Source: CAYONM01 sp964405325 (GTDB taxonomy: Bacteria; Planctomycetota; UBA11346). From it: DNA of 8,437 nucleotides. Positions within the stretch are counted from its first letter, which is position 1; each line of letters opens with the position of its first letter. Below, piece after piece: positions 1 through 7,641 of this stretch. The DNA is taken from assembly GCA_964405325.1 (NCBI GenBank), contig CAYONM010000165.1, forward strand, positions 1-8,437, in the 5' to 3' direction. The notes beneath the pieces are model-generated. The model saw only the letters and a list, made by a program, of their open reading frames with translations. It was not told the origin of the DNA and searched no databases. The translations under genes were made by a program, and so were the position numbers.

Positions 1-8
1 CTTATCGC

Positions 9-95
9 TCACATATGCCCGATATGCTCACTCTTCGCGCCTTGAAGGATCGACGAAATCTCTGCGCGATCTGTAACGTTTAATTCTTTCCGCAC
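9..95 (-). pseudogene. Possible 28-codon reading frame or gene remnant
   Basis: A GTG-started frame on the minus strand runs 28 codons and stops at TGA (positions 11-9). Its translation is hydrophilic and helix-like (it begins VRKELNVTDRAEISS), which looks more protein-like than random frame noise. There is no convincing ribosome binding site, and the start overlaps the 11-base palindrome at 94-104. I do not recognise a family. It may be the N-terminal scrap of a gene that continued left of the window before a stop arose, or chance. Confidence 0.15.
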
Positions 96-106
96 TCTAA
101 GAGTCA

Positions 107-162
107 AAACCGGGCGTAGCCCGATACGATCGAGCCCTTGAGCTCCGGGCGGCGCCCGGTTT
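107..162. repeat. Inverted repeat, 10-bp arms
   Basis: AAACCGGGCG at 107-116 is the exact reverse complement of 153-162, with 36 bases between. On the minus strand, the direction of the operon ending at 238, the second arm ends in TTTT. It could therefore be a weak second terminator behind the stem at 177-223. The loop is itself GC-rich and partly self-complementary. It could also be a REP-like element. Confidence 0.5.
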
Positions 163-176
163 GTTGCCTTGTCCAA

Positions 177-223
177 GCAGCATTGTCGGGTAGCTGCGAG
201 ACGCAGCTACCCGACAATGCTGC
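177..223. repeat. Perfect 22-bp inverted repeat, 3-base loop
   Basis: Positions 177-198 are the exact reverse complement of 202-223, and only AGA (199-201) separates the arms. The stem starts 14 bases past the TAA of the methyltransferase gene, so an RNA hairpin here would end or protect the 3' end of that minus-strand transcript. Neither side has a T-run, so it is not a classic intrinsic terminator. A REP-like or miniature-element palindrome is the alternative. Confidence 0.75.
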
Positions 224-237
224 ATAAACACGGCTAG

Positions 238-1401
238 TTATGTGGCGTCCGCATGCAGCAATGCTGCCTGTCTACCCCGCAGGCCCTGGTACAGCAATAT
301 TGCCGCATCGCCACCTGGACGCAGTGCCAGACGTTTGCCGATGTCGCTGGGCAGTTCGCCCGGCCAACGCAGCAGCAGGTGTGCCTGGTCCATGCCGCGT
401 TGCTTCAGGTGTTTGCGTAGCGCTTTGAGTTGACTCGGCAGTACTTCGGCGACCTGCCAGCGCTTGCCGAAGGTGGGCAGCGGTTGTTCGGCCAGCAGCA
501 GGCCTGGATGCTGGCCACAGCAGTGGGTTGTCAGCAGGCCGCCTAGGCCGGCGCAGACCACCGCCGGGTCTGCCACGAGCAGATGATCGCCTTCGCGTGC
601 ATCGCGGCCGCTTGGTAAGGGTGGCTGGCGGGGGCCGCAAAGCTCCTGGATGGACTCGCCAATCAGGACCGCACGGCGCTCCGGTTCGGCATCGCCATGA
701 TGGCAATAGACCTGACATTCTTTGCCTTCGCCATCGACAGAAATATAGGCGATGTTGCGCACCTGCTGCAAGTGTCGCAGGATTTCCACCGCGTCGGTGG
801 CTGGTGCCAATTTCCACTGAAGTCGGGCGCCGTATCGGAGCAGGTGGTCTTGCACCGCCATCGGCTCTGGTTCCAGACGGTGCAGGTCAACCGCCCGACG
901 GCCCCTGGCATCGCGGCGGCTGGGATCGATGAAGACCAGGTCCACTGGCTGGTCCAGAGCCTGGACGCCATCGCCACTATGATGTGCAATAGCTCGGTCT
1001 CGATGGTTCCAGGCCGCCAGGCGGGCACGGTCTGGATCCAGTTCGCAGTGACTGACCCAGGCGCCAGCCTGGGCCATGGCGAGCGCGTCTATGCCCAGGC
1101 CACCGCAGACATCCCAGATACGTTGACCGGCCAGTTGGTTGGCGCGCCACTGAGCGACCCGACCGTGCGAGCATTGTTGGATGCCCTGCTTGTCGTACAG
1201 CAGCTGATCGACGTTCCAGTCAGGTAGTTTTTGTCTGGCTCGACGTCGGCAGTCTAACTGCTCGGCCATGGCGCGTATGGGCCAATCGGGAAAACGATGT
1301 GCTTGCATGGCCAGCTGTTTGGGATCGGCATTGGCATATTCCAACAGCGCAGCCTGGACATCCGGCTGGATCAGCTGTTGGAATTCGAGCGCGGTGATCA
1401 T
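238..1401 (-). CDS. Class I SAM-dependent methyltransferase with THUMP-like C-terminal domain
   Basis: Protein of 387 residues, expected to be cytoplasmic; no signal peptide or membrane segment. It has an N-terminal helical region (about 1-90) and a Rossmann methyltransferase core with the SAM-binding motif DVCGGLGID at 97-105. The acidic ribose-contact segment ELDPDR follows at 120-125, and the motif VFIDPSRRD is at 156-164. The C-terminus, around LLLRWPGELPSDIGKRL (342-358) and RPGGDAAILL (361-370), matches the THUMP-like domain pattern of the PG_1098 type. Family knowledge: these proteins are predicted RNA methyltransferases but the substrate is not established, so I give none. The start is the ATG at 1401-1399. 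The open frame extends upstream to 1731, but that part lies antisense inside purF and is low-complexity noise. No clear Shine-Dalgarno precedes this ATG. The stop of purF lies 31 bases upstream, which suggests one transcript and perhaps coupled translation. Confidence 0.85.
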   Translation of the reverse strand: MITALEFQQLIQPDVQAALLEYANADPKQLAMQAHRFPDWPIRAMAEQLDCRRRARQKLPDWNVDQLLYDKQGIQQCSHGRVAQWRANQLAGQRIWDVCGGLGIDALAMAQAGAWVSHCELDPDRARLAAWNHRDRAIAHHSGDGVQALDQPVDLVFIDPSRRDARGRRAVDLHRLEPEPMAVQDHLLRYGARLQWKLAPATDAVEILRHLQQVRNIAYISVDGEGKECQVYCHHGDAEPERRAVLIGESIQELCGPRQPPLPSGRDAREGDHLLVADPAVVCAGLGGLLTTHCCGQHPGLLLAEQPLPTFGKRWQVAEVLPSQLKALRKHLKQRGMDQAHLLLRWPGELPSDIGKRLALRPGGDAAILLYQGLRGRQAALLHADAT

Positions 1402-1432
1402 GGCAGGTCGGGTCGCTTCGGCTTGAGAGGGT

Positions 1433-3343
1433 TCAGTACGACCGGCCGCGCCGTTGTTCCATATAGTTGATGAACGCCTGATTGACAACACGGTTGCCGC
1501 CCGGTGTTGGGAAGTCCCCAGTAAAGTACCAGGCACCAGTGTGGTCGGGAATGGCGCGGCGAAGACCTTCGATGTTCTGGTAAATGACCTGGATTGGACA
1601 GGTCCACTCACTGTCGGCAGGAGTGACCAGCTCGGAAATGCGTGCGGAAATGCTGTCGTTGTTGACCGCGGCGTACAATTCCTTGACGAAATTGCATTCA
1701 TGGTGCCGATCGGTTTGGATTGCATTGCCACAGCGTTGGTAGACGTTGTTGATCAGGTCGGCCCGACCTTGGTCGCGCAACAGACTCATGATGGCTTCAA
1801 AAGCGATGAAGCGGCCCAGTTCGGACATGTCGATACCGTAGCAGTCGGGATAGCGGATCTGCGGCGCCGAGGACAGGATGATGATGCGTTTGGGTTCCAG
1901 GCGCAGCAGGATGCGCAGCAGGCTCTGACGCAGGGTGGTGCCGCGGACGATGGAATCGTCGATCATCACCAGGTTGTCCTCGCCCGGGCGCACGGTACCG
2001 CGCGAAATGTCATAGGCGTGGCTGACCAGGTCGTTGCGGCCGGAATCGCCAGAAATGAAGGTGCGCAGCTTGGCGTCCTTGTGTGCAACCTTGTCGGTCC
2101 GGACCCGTTGGGAGAGCACCTCGTGGATCTTGTCTGGGGTCAGGGTGGCATTGGCATGCAATTGAGCGATCTGCTGCTCCTGCCAGGTGCACAGATGTTC
2201 CTTCAGGCCGTCGATCAAACCGTAGAAACTGACCTCGGCGGTATTCGGCACATAGGCCAAGACCGTATTGGCCAAGTCGCCATCAACCGCCTTCAGCACC
2301 GCAGGGACCAGTTCGCGACCCAGGCGCTTGCGTTCCTGGTAGATGTCCTGGTCGTTGCCACGGCTGAAGTAGATACGCTCAAAGGAGCAGCTGGCCTTGG
2401 GCAGGGGGTCCAGTACCGGTTCGCAGCAGTGGTTGCCCTCATGATCGATGATCAGCGCCTGGCCGGGTGGGATCTCATGGACTTCTTCGGGGGGGACATT
2501 GTAGCAGGTCACCAGGGCGGCGCGCTCGGAAGCCATACTGACGACGTCGTCATCGGCGTACCAGTACGCCGGACGGATGCCGGCAGGATCGCGCAGCGCA
2601 AACATGAGACCGTGCCCCAGCATGCCAGTCATGCAGTAGCCGCCGTCCCAGGTTTTAGCGGCGTTGCGCAGAACGCGCGCCATGTCCAGCTCACGGATGA
2701 CATGGGCGGTGAGATCGCTGCCGGACAGGCTGCTGCCGCGTAATTTGCGGACAATGGCGTTGTTGGCCTCATCCAGGAAGTAAGCGATCTTTTCCATCAC
2801 CACCATGGTATCGGTGTCGGCCACCGGGTGCTGACCCAGCTGGACCAGACGATCGAAGATCTCACGAGTGTTGGTCAGGTTGAAGTTGCCGGCCACCATC
2901 AGTCGCCGGGTCATCCAGTTGGAGGTGCGGACCATGGGGTGACAGAAGCTGATGCCGGAGCCACCGCGGGTGCCATAGCGCAGGTGCCCCATCAGACACT
3001 CGCCGAACCACTGGCAGGCGCGTTTCAGCGCGGTGGTGTCGGGATTGTGCCCCAGCGACTGCTGGGTCCTGGTCAGATCGCTGTTGATCTGTTTCCAGAG
3101 CCGATCCAAGGAGCCGGTGCCACCCTCGCGCAGGCGATCCATGTACTGATCGCCGGGGGCCATGCCCAGCTGGCAGGTGCCGACGCCAACGCCATCCTGG
3201 CCGCGATTGCGCTGTTTTTCCATGAGCAGGTACAGCTTGGACAGGCCCCAGGCCGCGCTGCCATAGGCCTGCTGATAGTGCGCAAGCGGCTTACGTAGCC
3301 GCACGATGGCCACACCGCATTCGTGCTTGATCGCTTCGCCCAT
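1433..3343 (-). CDS. purF: Amidophosphoribosyltransferase, long form (PurF-type)
   Basis: Protein of 636 residues catalysing PRPP + glutamine + water to 5-phosphoribosylamine, glutamate and pyrophosphate, the first committed step of purine synthesis in the cytoplasm. The class II glutaminase half shows the probable nucleophile Cys9 (KHECG), RNRGQDGVG at 45-53, HLRYGTRG at 120-127, GNFN at 152-155, RDPAGIRP at 251-258 and SERAAL at 272-277. The phosphoribosyltransferase half carries the PRPP loop NLVMIDDSIVRGTT at 457-470. Cys9 would be exposed by processing of the short N-terminal peptide. It is much longer than the usual 465-510 residues, with an insert around 55-115 and a long C-terminus (HTGAWYFTGDFPTPGG, 601-616) that I recall from Bacteroidota-type proteins. 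The paired CGQC-type cysteines of iron-sulfur PurF are not seen. The start is fixed by GAGGGG at 3349-3354, five bases before ATG; an open frame continues upstream to 3415 but is not needed. A paralogue with a different job cannot be excluded. Confidence 0.9.
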   Translation of the reverse strand: MGEAIKHECGVAIVRLRKPLAHYQQAYGSAAWGLSKLYLLMEKQRNRGQDGVGVGTCQLGMAPGDQYMDRLREGGTGSLDRLWKQINSDLTRTQQSLGHNPDTTALKRACQWFGECLMGHLRYGTRGGSGISFCHPMVRTSNWMTRRLMVAGNFNLTNTREIFDRLVQLGQHPVADTDTMVVMEKIAYFLDEANNAIVRKLRGSSLSGSDLTAHVIRELDMARVLRNAAKTWDGGYCMTGMLGHGLMFALRDPAGIRPAYWYADDDVVSMASERAALVTCYNVPPEEVHEIPPGQALIIDHEGNHCCEPVLDPLPKASCSFERIYFSRGNDQDIYQERKRLGRELVPAVLKAVDGDLANTVLAYVPNTAEVSFYGLIDGLKEHLCTWQEQQIAQLHANATLTPDKIHEVLSQRVRTDKVAHKDAKLRTFISGDSGRNDLVSHAYDISRGTVRPGEDNLVMIDDSIVRGTTLRQSLLRILLRLEPKRIIILSSAPQIRYPDCYGIDMSELGRFIAFEAIMSLLRDQGRADLINNVYQRCGNAIQTDRHHECNFVKELYAAVNNDSISARISELVTPADSEWTCPIQVIYQNIEGLRRAIPDHTGAWYFTGDFPTPGGNRVVNQAFINYMEQRRGRSY

Positions 3344-3527
3344 GTCTGCCCCTCGACCGTGCCCCGTTTGACGTGGACGCGCCAGTATGGAACACACCTT
3401 GCTTAGGCAAGTCATGCCCTGTGATGATCCTTTCAGGGGGAAAGCTCGTGCTCAGCGCCGGGGGCTCAAGCGGGTCGCTCCCAGAGCCACGGCTTGAGCC
3501 ACCGGCTGTTAGCCAAGACTCCATGCC
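3344..3527. promoter_or_regulatory. Divergent purF/avtA intergenic region
   Basis: A 184-base region between two divergent start codons must hold both promoters. Candidates are weak. On the plus strand, TTGCTT (3399-3404) and GATGAT (3423-3428) are 18 bases apart. On the minus strand, the complement of about 3404-3409 (TTGCCT) can pair with CATACT some 15 bases downstream. Both -35 candidates overlap the imperfect 14-base palindrome CTTGCTTAGGCAAG at 3398-3411, which could be a shared operator. The purF Shine-Dalgarno (GAGGGG) is at 3349-3354; avtA has no visible one. Confidence 0.45.
3463..3514 (+). promoter_or_regulatory. Structured leader ahead of avtA
   Basis: GGCTCAAGC (3463-3471) pairs perfectly with GCTTGAGCC (3492-3500), and inside the loop GCTC (3477-3480) pairs with GAGC (3484-3487). 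A small second hairpin, GGCT (3504-3507) with AGCC (3511-3514), ends 13 bases before the avtA ATG. In the avtA mRNA this would fold just upstream of the start codon. There is no T-run, so transcription attenuation is not obvious; an effect on ribosome access is the simpler inference. Confidence 0.4.
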
Positions 3528-4790
3528 ATGCCATTTTCCCGTTTTGCCCAGCGCCTGGGCCCCGCTTCCGGAATCGTATCCCTGATGGACGACCTCGGTA
3601 ACGCTCTTACTGCCGGTGGTCCGGAGCTACGCATGCTCGGTGGTGGCAATCCCGCGCATATTCCCGAGGTGCAGGCAGTCTGTCGGCGGCACTTGCAGGC
3701 ACTGGCTGAGGATCCGGACCGATTTGCTCGTCTGGTGGGCGACTACGATCCGCCGGCCGGTCATCCGGGTTTTCGGGCGGCGATTGCCGATCTGTTTCGC
3801 CAGGAATACGGTTGGCCCATCACACCTGAGCATGTCGCCCTGACCAACGGCAGTCAGGCCGGGTTCTTCCTGCTGTTCAATATTCTGGCGGGTACGCAAT
3901 TGAATGGTGGTCACAAGCGCATTTGTTTTCCACTGGCACCGGAGTACATCGGTTATGCCGACCTGGGCCTCAGCCAGGATATGTTGGTGGCACACAAGCC
4001 GGTGATCGATTATCTGGAGGATCAGCAGTTCAAGTATCGAGTCGATTTCGCGCATCTGAATCTGGACGAGACAGTCGCCGCGGTTTGTGTCAGCCGACCG
4101 ACCAACCCCACCGGTAATGTGCTCAGCGACACGGAATTGCGCGAACTGCTGCGGTTGACCAAACACGCGAGCGTGCCGCTGATCATCGATGGTGCCTACG
4201 GCACGCCGTTTCCGAATATCTTGTTTACCCCTGCCGAGCCCATGTGGGACGAGCACGTCATCGCCTGCTTCAGCTTGTCCAAGCTGGGGCTTCCGGCGTG
4301 TCGGACTGGTATCATTATTGCCAACCCGGCTGTCATTGCAGCGGTGGCGGCGGCCAACACCATCAGCTGTCTGGCCACTGGCAGTGTTGGTGCCGGTATC
4401 GGCGAGGAGCTGGTGCGTAGCCGCGAGATCCTACGTTTGAGCCGCGAGGTGGTGCAACCCTTCTATCAGCAGCGGGTGGAACGGGCCCTGGACGGTATGT
4501 GCGATGGCCTGCAGGGGCTGCCATGTCGGATCCATAAGCCCGAGGGAGCGCTGTTTTTGTGGCTGTGGTGTCCGGGTCTCCCCATCAGCAGCCACGAATT
4601 GTACCAGCGTCTGAAAAAACGGCAGGTGTTGGTGGTACCGGGCGAACATTTTTTTGCGGGCCTGCCGGACCAGCAGTGGTCGCATCGTCGTGAGTGTCTG
4701 CGGATTTCCTATGCCATGGACGAGCGGCAGGTGGCCGCCGGATTGCAGATCGTGGCCGAGGAAGTGCGACGGGCGTATGAGAGCGCTTGA
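3528..4790 (+). CDS. avtA: Valine-pyruvate aminotransferase (AvtA)
   Basis: Protein of 420 residues, a fold-type I PLP aminotransferase acting in the cytoplasm. It exchanges the amino group between valine/2-oxoisovalerate and alanine/pyruvate and links branched-chain and alanine metabolism. The PLP lysine is Lys252 in SLSKLGLP (249-256). PTNPTGN (191-197), Asp221 and Tyr224 (DGAY), Arg259 and the substrate-carboxylate arginine Arg392 (LRISY) are all in family positions. The segments LGGGNPAHIPE (37-47), LTNGSQ (105-110) and FPLAPEYIGYAD (134-145) match E. coli AvtA as I recall it, and the length is near the E. coli enzyme (about 417). The start ATG at 3528 gives an N-terminus (MPFSRF) that lines up with MTFSLF of E. 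coli. An in-frame TAG at 3510-3512 rules out a longer start. No Shine-Dalgarno is visible, and the leader is structured. It is divergent from purF and appears to be transcribed alone. Confidence 0.93.
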   Translation: MPFSRFAQRLGPASGIVSLMDDLGNALTAGGPELRMLGGGNPAHIPEVQAVCRRHLQALAEDPDRFARLVGDYDPPAGHPGFRAAIADLFRQEYGWPITPEHVALTNGSQAGFFLLFNILAGTQLNGGHKRICFPLAPEYIGYADLGLSQDMLVAHKPVIDYLEDQQFKYRVDFAHLNLDETVAAVCVSRPTNPTGNVLSDTELRELLRLTKHASVPLIIDGAYGTPFPNILFTPAEPMWDEHVIACFSLSKLGLPACRTGIIIANPAVIAAVAAANTISCLATGSVGAGIGEELVRSREILRLSREVVQPFYQQRVERALDGMCDGLQGLPCRIHKPEGALFLWLWCPGLPISSHELYQRLKKRQVLVVPGEHFFAGLPDQQWSHRRECLRISYAMDERQVAAGLQIVAEEVRRAYESA

Positions 4791-5042
4791 AGCCACCAAA
4801 CGGATGCTGCCCTGGAGGATGCTGTCCTGGATGTTTCCACCGCGGTCACAGAGACATGGGGCACAGAATGATTTGTCGGGTATAACCGCAACGTGATGTA
4901 CCCGGCTTCCCTGGGTACCAGGTACCGAAAACCGGTTACCCCAACGGGGTTGCGTCGGAGCAGGCCCGTTCAGCAGTCGATTGGTTACATCATGCCACGG
5001 TCACACCCGCTTTGTCTGGCTGAGGGATCCCGTTCGTCCTGA
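4791..5042. other. Convergent intergenic region with short repeats and palindromes
   Basis: The 252 bases between the stops of avtA and the glycoside hydrolase gene contain no credible gene. They hold the 15-bp tandem repeat at 4802-4831, hairpin arms GTACCC/GGGTAC (4898-4903 and 4913-4918), two GGTACC copies (4914-4919, 4921-4926), the palindrome AACCGGTT (4930-4937) and a short stem ACCCC/GGGGT (4938-4942, 4946-4950). An outer pair TGATGTA/TACATCA (4894-4900, 4986-4992) encloses them. No stem is followed by a clear T-run, so termination for either gene is plausible but unproven. Confidence 0.5.
4802..4831. repeat. Tandem 15-bp duplication after avtA
   Basis: Two adjacent 15-base units, 4802-4816 and 4817-4831, differ at one base (C4810 against T4825). 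They begin 11 bases after the avtA stop. The unit length is a multiple of three, but the units lie outside any gene I can support. This looks like a simple slippage duplication. Confidence 0.7.
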
Positions 5043-7571
5043 TCAAGGCTTTGGCAAAATGGCAAGAGCGCGTGTTAGTAAGTTCACGCCGTGCTGGTTG
5101 GCTTGTTTTTTCAGCTTCCGTTTATGGGCAGTGAGAGCTTTTTTCAGCTGCGGGAGGCTTTGCTGTAGGGTGTCGAGCTCCGCCTGAAAGCAGTTCGGAT
5201 CGCGTTCGATCCGGTTGCCCGTTTGAGCAAGTCGGGTTGGGAGGCGTTCCAGCGGATGCAGCACCTGCGGCTGGCTGGCCTGGTTGCTGAGCGCCATCAC
5301 CCGTTGCAGGCGGCGCAGCAGGCCGGGTAGGCCCGGTAGCAGAGGGTGGGGTGCCTGATGTTGGATGCGGATGCGCAGCGGTTCGTGCAGCGTTACGCGG
5401 TCGAGGCGTAGAAGAGTGCAGGCCAGATCGCCATCGTAGCTCCAATGGCCATAATGCCGACGGTGCGACCAGGGCAGGGCGGTGCCGTTTATGCTGACCT
5501 GCCGTGGTGGCGCTGCCATGTGCACGCGAATTTCCAGCTGTCGTCGTTTGGGAATGCCACGATACGACCCTTGAATGGTGCCGATTTCGATCAGCCGCGC
5601 ATCATTCTCTTCCTGGTGGACCAGCGGGATGACCGCCGACTGACCGTGTTCGTGCTCGATACTGATGCCATCGTCTTCGAACAGAGCGTACTGATCGTCG
5701 CCGCCGGCCCAGGCCTCCACCAGCAATCGGCGATAGCCGCCGAATTCATCGTGTTGGCTCTCGAATTGACCGGGCAGGATACCGCCGGGCCGGATGAAGA
5801 CCGGTATTTCCTCTAGGCGATAACATCGGTTCTGCTTGCCGCCGGTGAGCCGTTCGCCGGTAGCGATGTCGATCCATTCCCCCGTGGGCAGCCAGAAGCG
5901 ATGTTTGGCCTGCTCGTCCTCTCCGATTGGCCCCACCACGGGCGCGCAGATCAGTTGCTGCCCAAAACAGTAGGCTTGCCGTTGTCGATACGCCTCGTCC
6001 TCCCTTGGGTGGTCGTGATACAGTGGTCGGATCGCCGATAGGCCGTTCTGACAACCATGCTTCCATTCACTGTACAAGTAGGGAATGCGTTCGTAGCGCT
6101 GCTGCACCGAGGCCAGCAGCAGGCTGTCGAATGGTGCCGGGTATTGCCATAGGCGCCGTTCGGCAGTCTCGTTCTTGCAGGTATGGGTACGGAGAATCGG
6201 CGAATAGGCGCCGAATTGCATCCACCGGACGAACAATTCCGGCTCAATGGTGCCCGGCATGTGGCCGCCAATGTCGTGGCTCCAGCAACCGTACAGCACA
6301 TTGGCAGCCGTGGCGGTGAATCCGGGCTGGTACGACAGGCTGCGCCAAGTGCTCCAGGTATCGCCGGAAAAGCCGATCGGATGTCGGTGCGAGCCCAGGC
6401 CGCCATAGCGACTGAAGCTCATGGGGCGCTTGCCGCCACGCTGTTTCAGGCGTTGTTGCTGGTCCTGCCAATGCAGGTGATTCAACCACGGTAGGGGGTC
6501 CAGGTCGGCAAGACGGGTTTGCGTGCCCTGCTGCCAATCCATCCACCAGAAATCGACGCCGATGTCCTCGTGCGGGTGGTGCAATTGCCGGAAATATTCC
6601 TGCATGTAGCCAGGGTCGGTGCAGTCGAATTCAATGGGGTGTTCTGTCGGCAGGCCGAGCGAAGTAGCCATGGTGGGATGGGCCTCCTCATGGGAGGCGA
6701 CTCCATCGGCCGGATGCAGATTCAACGTGACCCGGAAGTGCTGGTCATGCAGGTTGCTTAGGCAGTCGGCCGGATCGGGGAAATAATCCCGATTCCAGGT
6801 ATAACCCGTCCAACCAAGCAGGTGCCAGTCCATATCGATAACCATCACATCGGCGGGTATATCCAGGCGGCGGTGTTCGGCGGCCAGGGTTTCGATTTCT
6901 CGGTCGGTGTAGGCCCAGTATTTTGAATACCAGTAGCCCAGGGCGTAACGCGGCGGCAGCGGCATGGGTCCAAATAGTTTGGCGGCGGCCGCCAGGCAGG
7001 CGTGATGGTCCCGGCCGAAAGTGAACAAGTAGAGATCTTGTTGCAGACCAGGGTGTCGCGGTGCGGCCCAGGGCTGAGTCTTGTCGGAGCGTTCATCCAG
7101 GGCCAGAGTATGGCTGTCGTCGTGCACTGCCCAACCGCTGGGAGAAATGAGTCCGGTGCCCACATTGACGGGACGATCGATGACATGCGTCTGCTGTTCC
7201 GTATCCCAGTGCAGATGATAACCGCCATCGCAGCCATCCAGGGTCCGATAGGTGCCGCCACAATTATGTCGGTCCTTCTGGCCATAATGCCAGTGCGCCA
7301 TGTCGCCATTTTGCTGCCAAGTGGCCTGCAGGCTGCCTTTGGTAAACGGCCCGCCATGATAACGCAATTGCACCTTGCCGGTGTCGAGCAGTAGCGAGCG
7401 GCCGTCGCGTGATACCTGCAACGGGCAGGGGCTCGGTATACGGCTCGCCACGCTGAGGGTCGGCCGATCCTCGAACTGCTCATGTTCGTGCCATTCGCAG
7501 CGGATCAGGCGATCCGTCAGCACCGTGAAGCGTGCTTGTCCCATGGTGATGGGTGGGTGACCTGTGCTCAT
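5043..7571 (-). CDS. Glycoside hydrolase family 31 (alpha-glycosidase)
   Basis: Protein of 842 residues, a retaining alpha-glycosidase of family GH31; no signal peptide from this start, so likely cytoplasmic. The N-terminal beta domain (about 1-195) has RFTVLTDRLIRCEW (14-27), FEDRP and HNCGGTYRTLDG (102-113). The (beta/alpha)8 barrel follows, with DVMVIDMDWH (241-250) and the probable nucleophile Asp345 in FWWMDWQQG. The probable acid/base is Asp404 in FSGDTWSTW, with substrate-contact residues in SHDIGGH (431-437) and RTHTCKN (461-467). A C-terminal beta region (about 560-745) contains FIRPGGILP (592-600) and FEDDG (641-645). Residues about 745-842 form an extra leucine- and lysine-rich, mostly helical tail. 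The start is set by AGGAG (7578-7582) six bases before ATG; the frame stays open up to 7724, but that stretch runs through the intergenic region. The substrate (alpha-glucoside, xyloside, galactoside or other) cannot be read from the sequence. No transporter or regulator lies next to it. Confidence 0.9.
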   Translation of the reverse strand: MSTGHPPITMGQARFTVLTDRLIRCEWHEHEQFEDRPTLSVASRIPSPCPLQVSRDGRSLLLDTGKVQLRYHGGPFTKGSLQATWQQNGDMAHWHYGQKDRHNCGGTYRTLDGCDGGYHLHWDTEQQTHVIDRPVNVGTGLISPSGWAVHDDSHTLALDERSDKTQPWAAPRHPGLQQDLYLFTFGRDHHACLAAAAKLFGPMPLPPRYALGYWYSKYWAYTDREIETLAAEHRRLDIPADVMVIDMDWHLLGWTGYTWNRDYFPDPADCLSNLHDQHFRVTLNLHPADGVASHEEAHPTMATSLGLPTEHPIEFDCTDPGYMQEYFRQLHHPHEDIGVDFWWMDWQQGTQTRLADLDPLPWLNHLHWQDQQQRLKQRGGKRPMSFSRYGGLGSHRHPIGFSGDTWSTWRSLSYQPGFTATAANVLYGCWSHDIGGHMPGTIEPELFVRWMQFGAYSPILRTHTCKNETAERRLWQYPAPFDSLLLASVQQRYERIPYLYSEWKHGCQNGLSAIRPLYHDHPREDEAYRQRQAYCFGQQLICAPVVGPIGEDEQAKHRFWLPTGEWIDIATGERLTGGKQNRCYRLEEIPVFIRPGGILPGQFESQHDEFGGYRRLLVEAWAGGDDQYALFEDDGISIEHEHGQSAVIPLVHQEENDARLIEIGTIQGSYRGIPKRRQLEIRVHMAAPPRQVSINGTALPWSHRRHYGHWSYDGDLACTLLRLDRVTLHEPLRIRIQHQAPHPLLPGLPGLLRRLQRVMALSNQASQPQVLHPLERLPTRLAQTGNRIERDPNCFQAELDTLQQSLPQLKKALTAHKRKLKKQANQHGVNLLTRALAILPKP

Positions 7572-7641
7572 GACTGACTCCTGCGCTGTGAGTATGTGCC
7601 CGCCCGAACCACGGTCGATGGCAGGTCTGAGGGCCCTGCTC

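Noticed and set aside
107..162. Integron attC site
   Set aside because: The inverted arms do not carry the RYYYAAC / GTTRRRY core pair, and no integrase or cassette array is present.
1402..1731. N-terminal extension of the methyltransferase by 110 residues
   Set aside because: The extra residues are low-complexity, show no domain, and lie antisense to no gene but overlap the purF coding sequence out of frame. The motif-bearing protein begins at 1401.
1454..2743. A 429-codon plus-strand open frame opposite purF
   Set aside because: It is the antisense shadow of a gene with clear catalytic motifs; its translation shows no family features.
3627..4256. A 209-codon minus-strand open frame opposite avtA
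   Set aside because: It is an antisense shadow of a strongly supported aminotransferase, with no motifs of its own.
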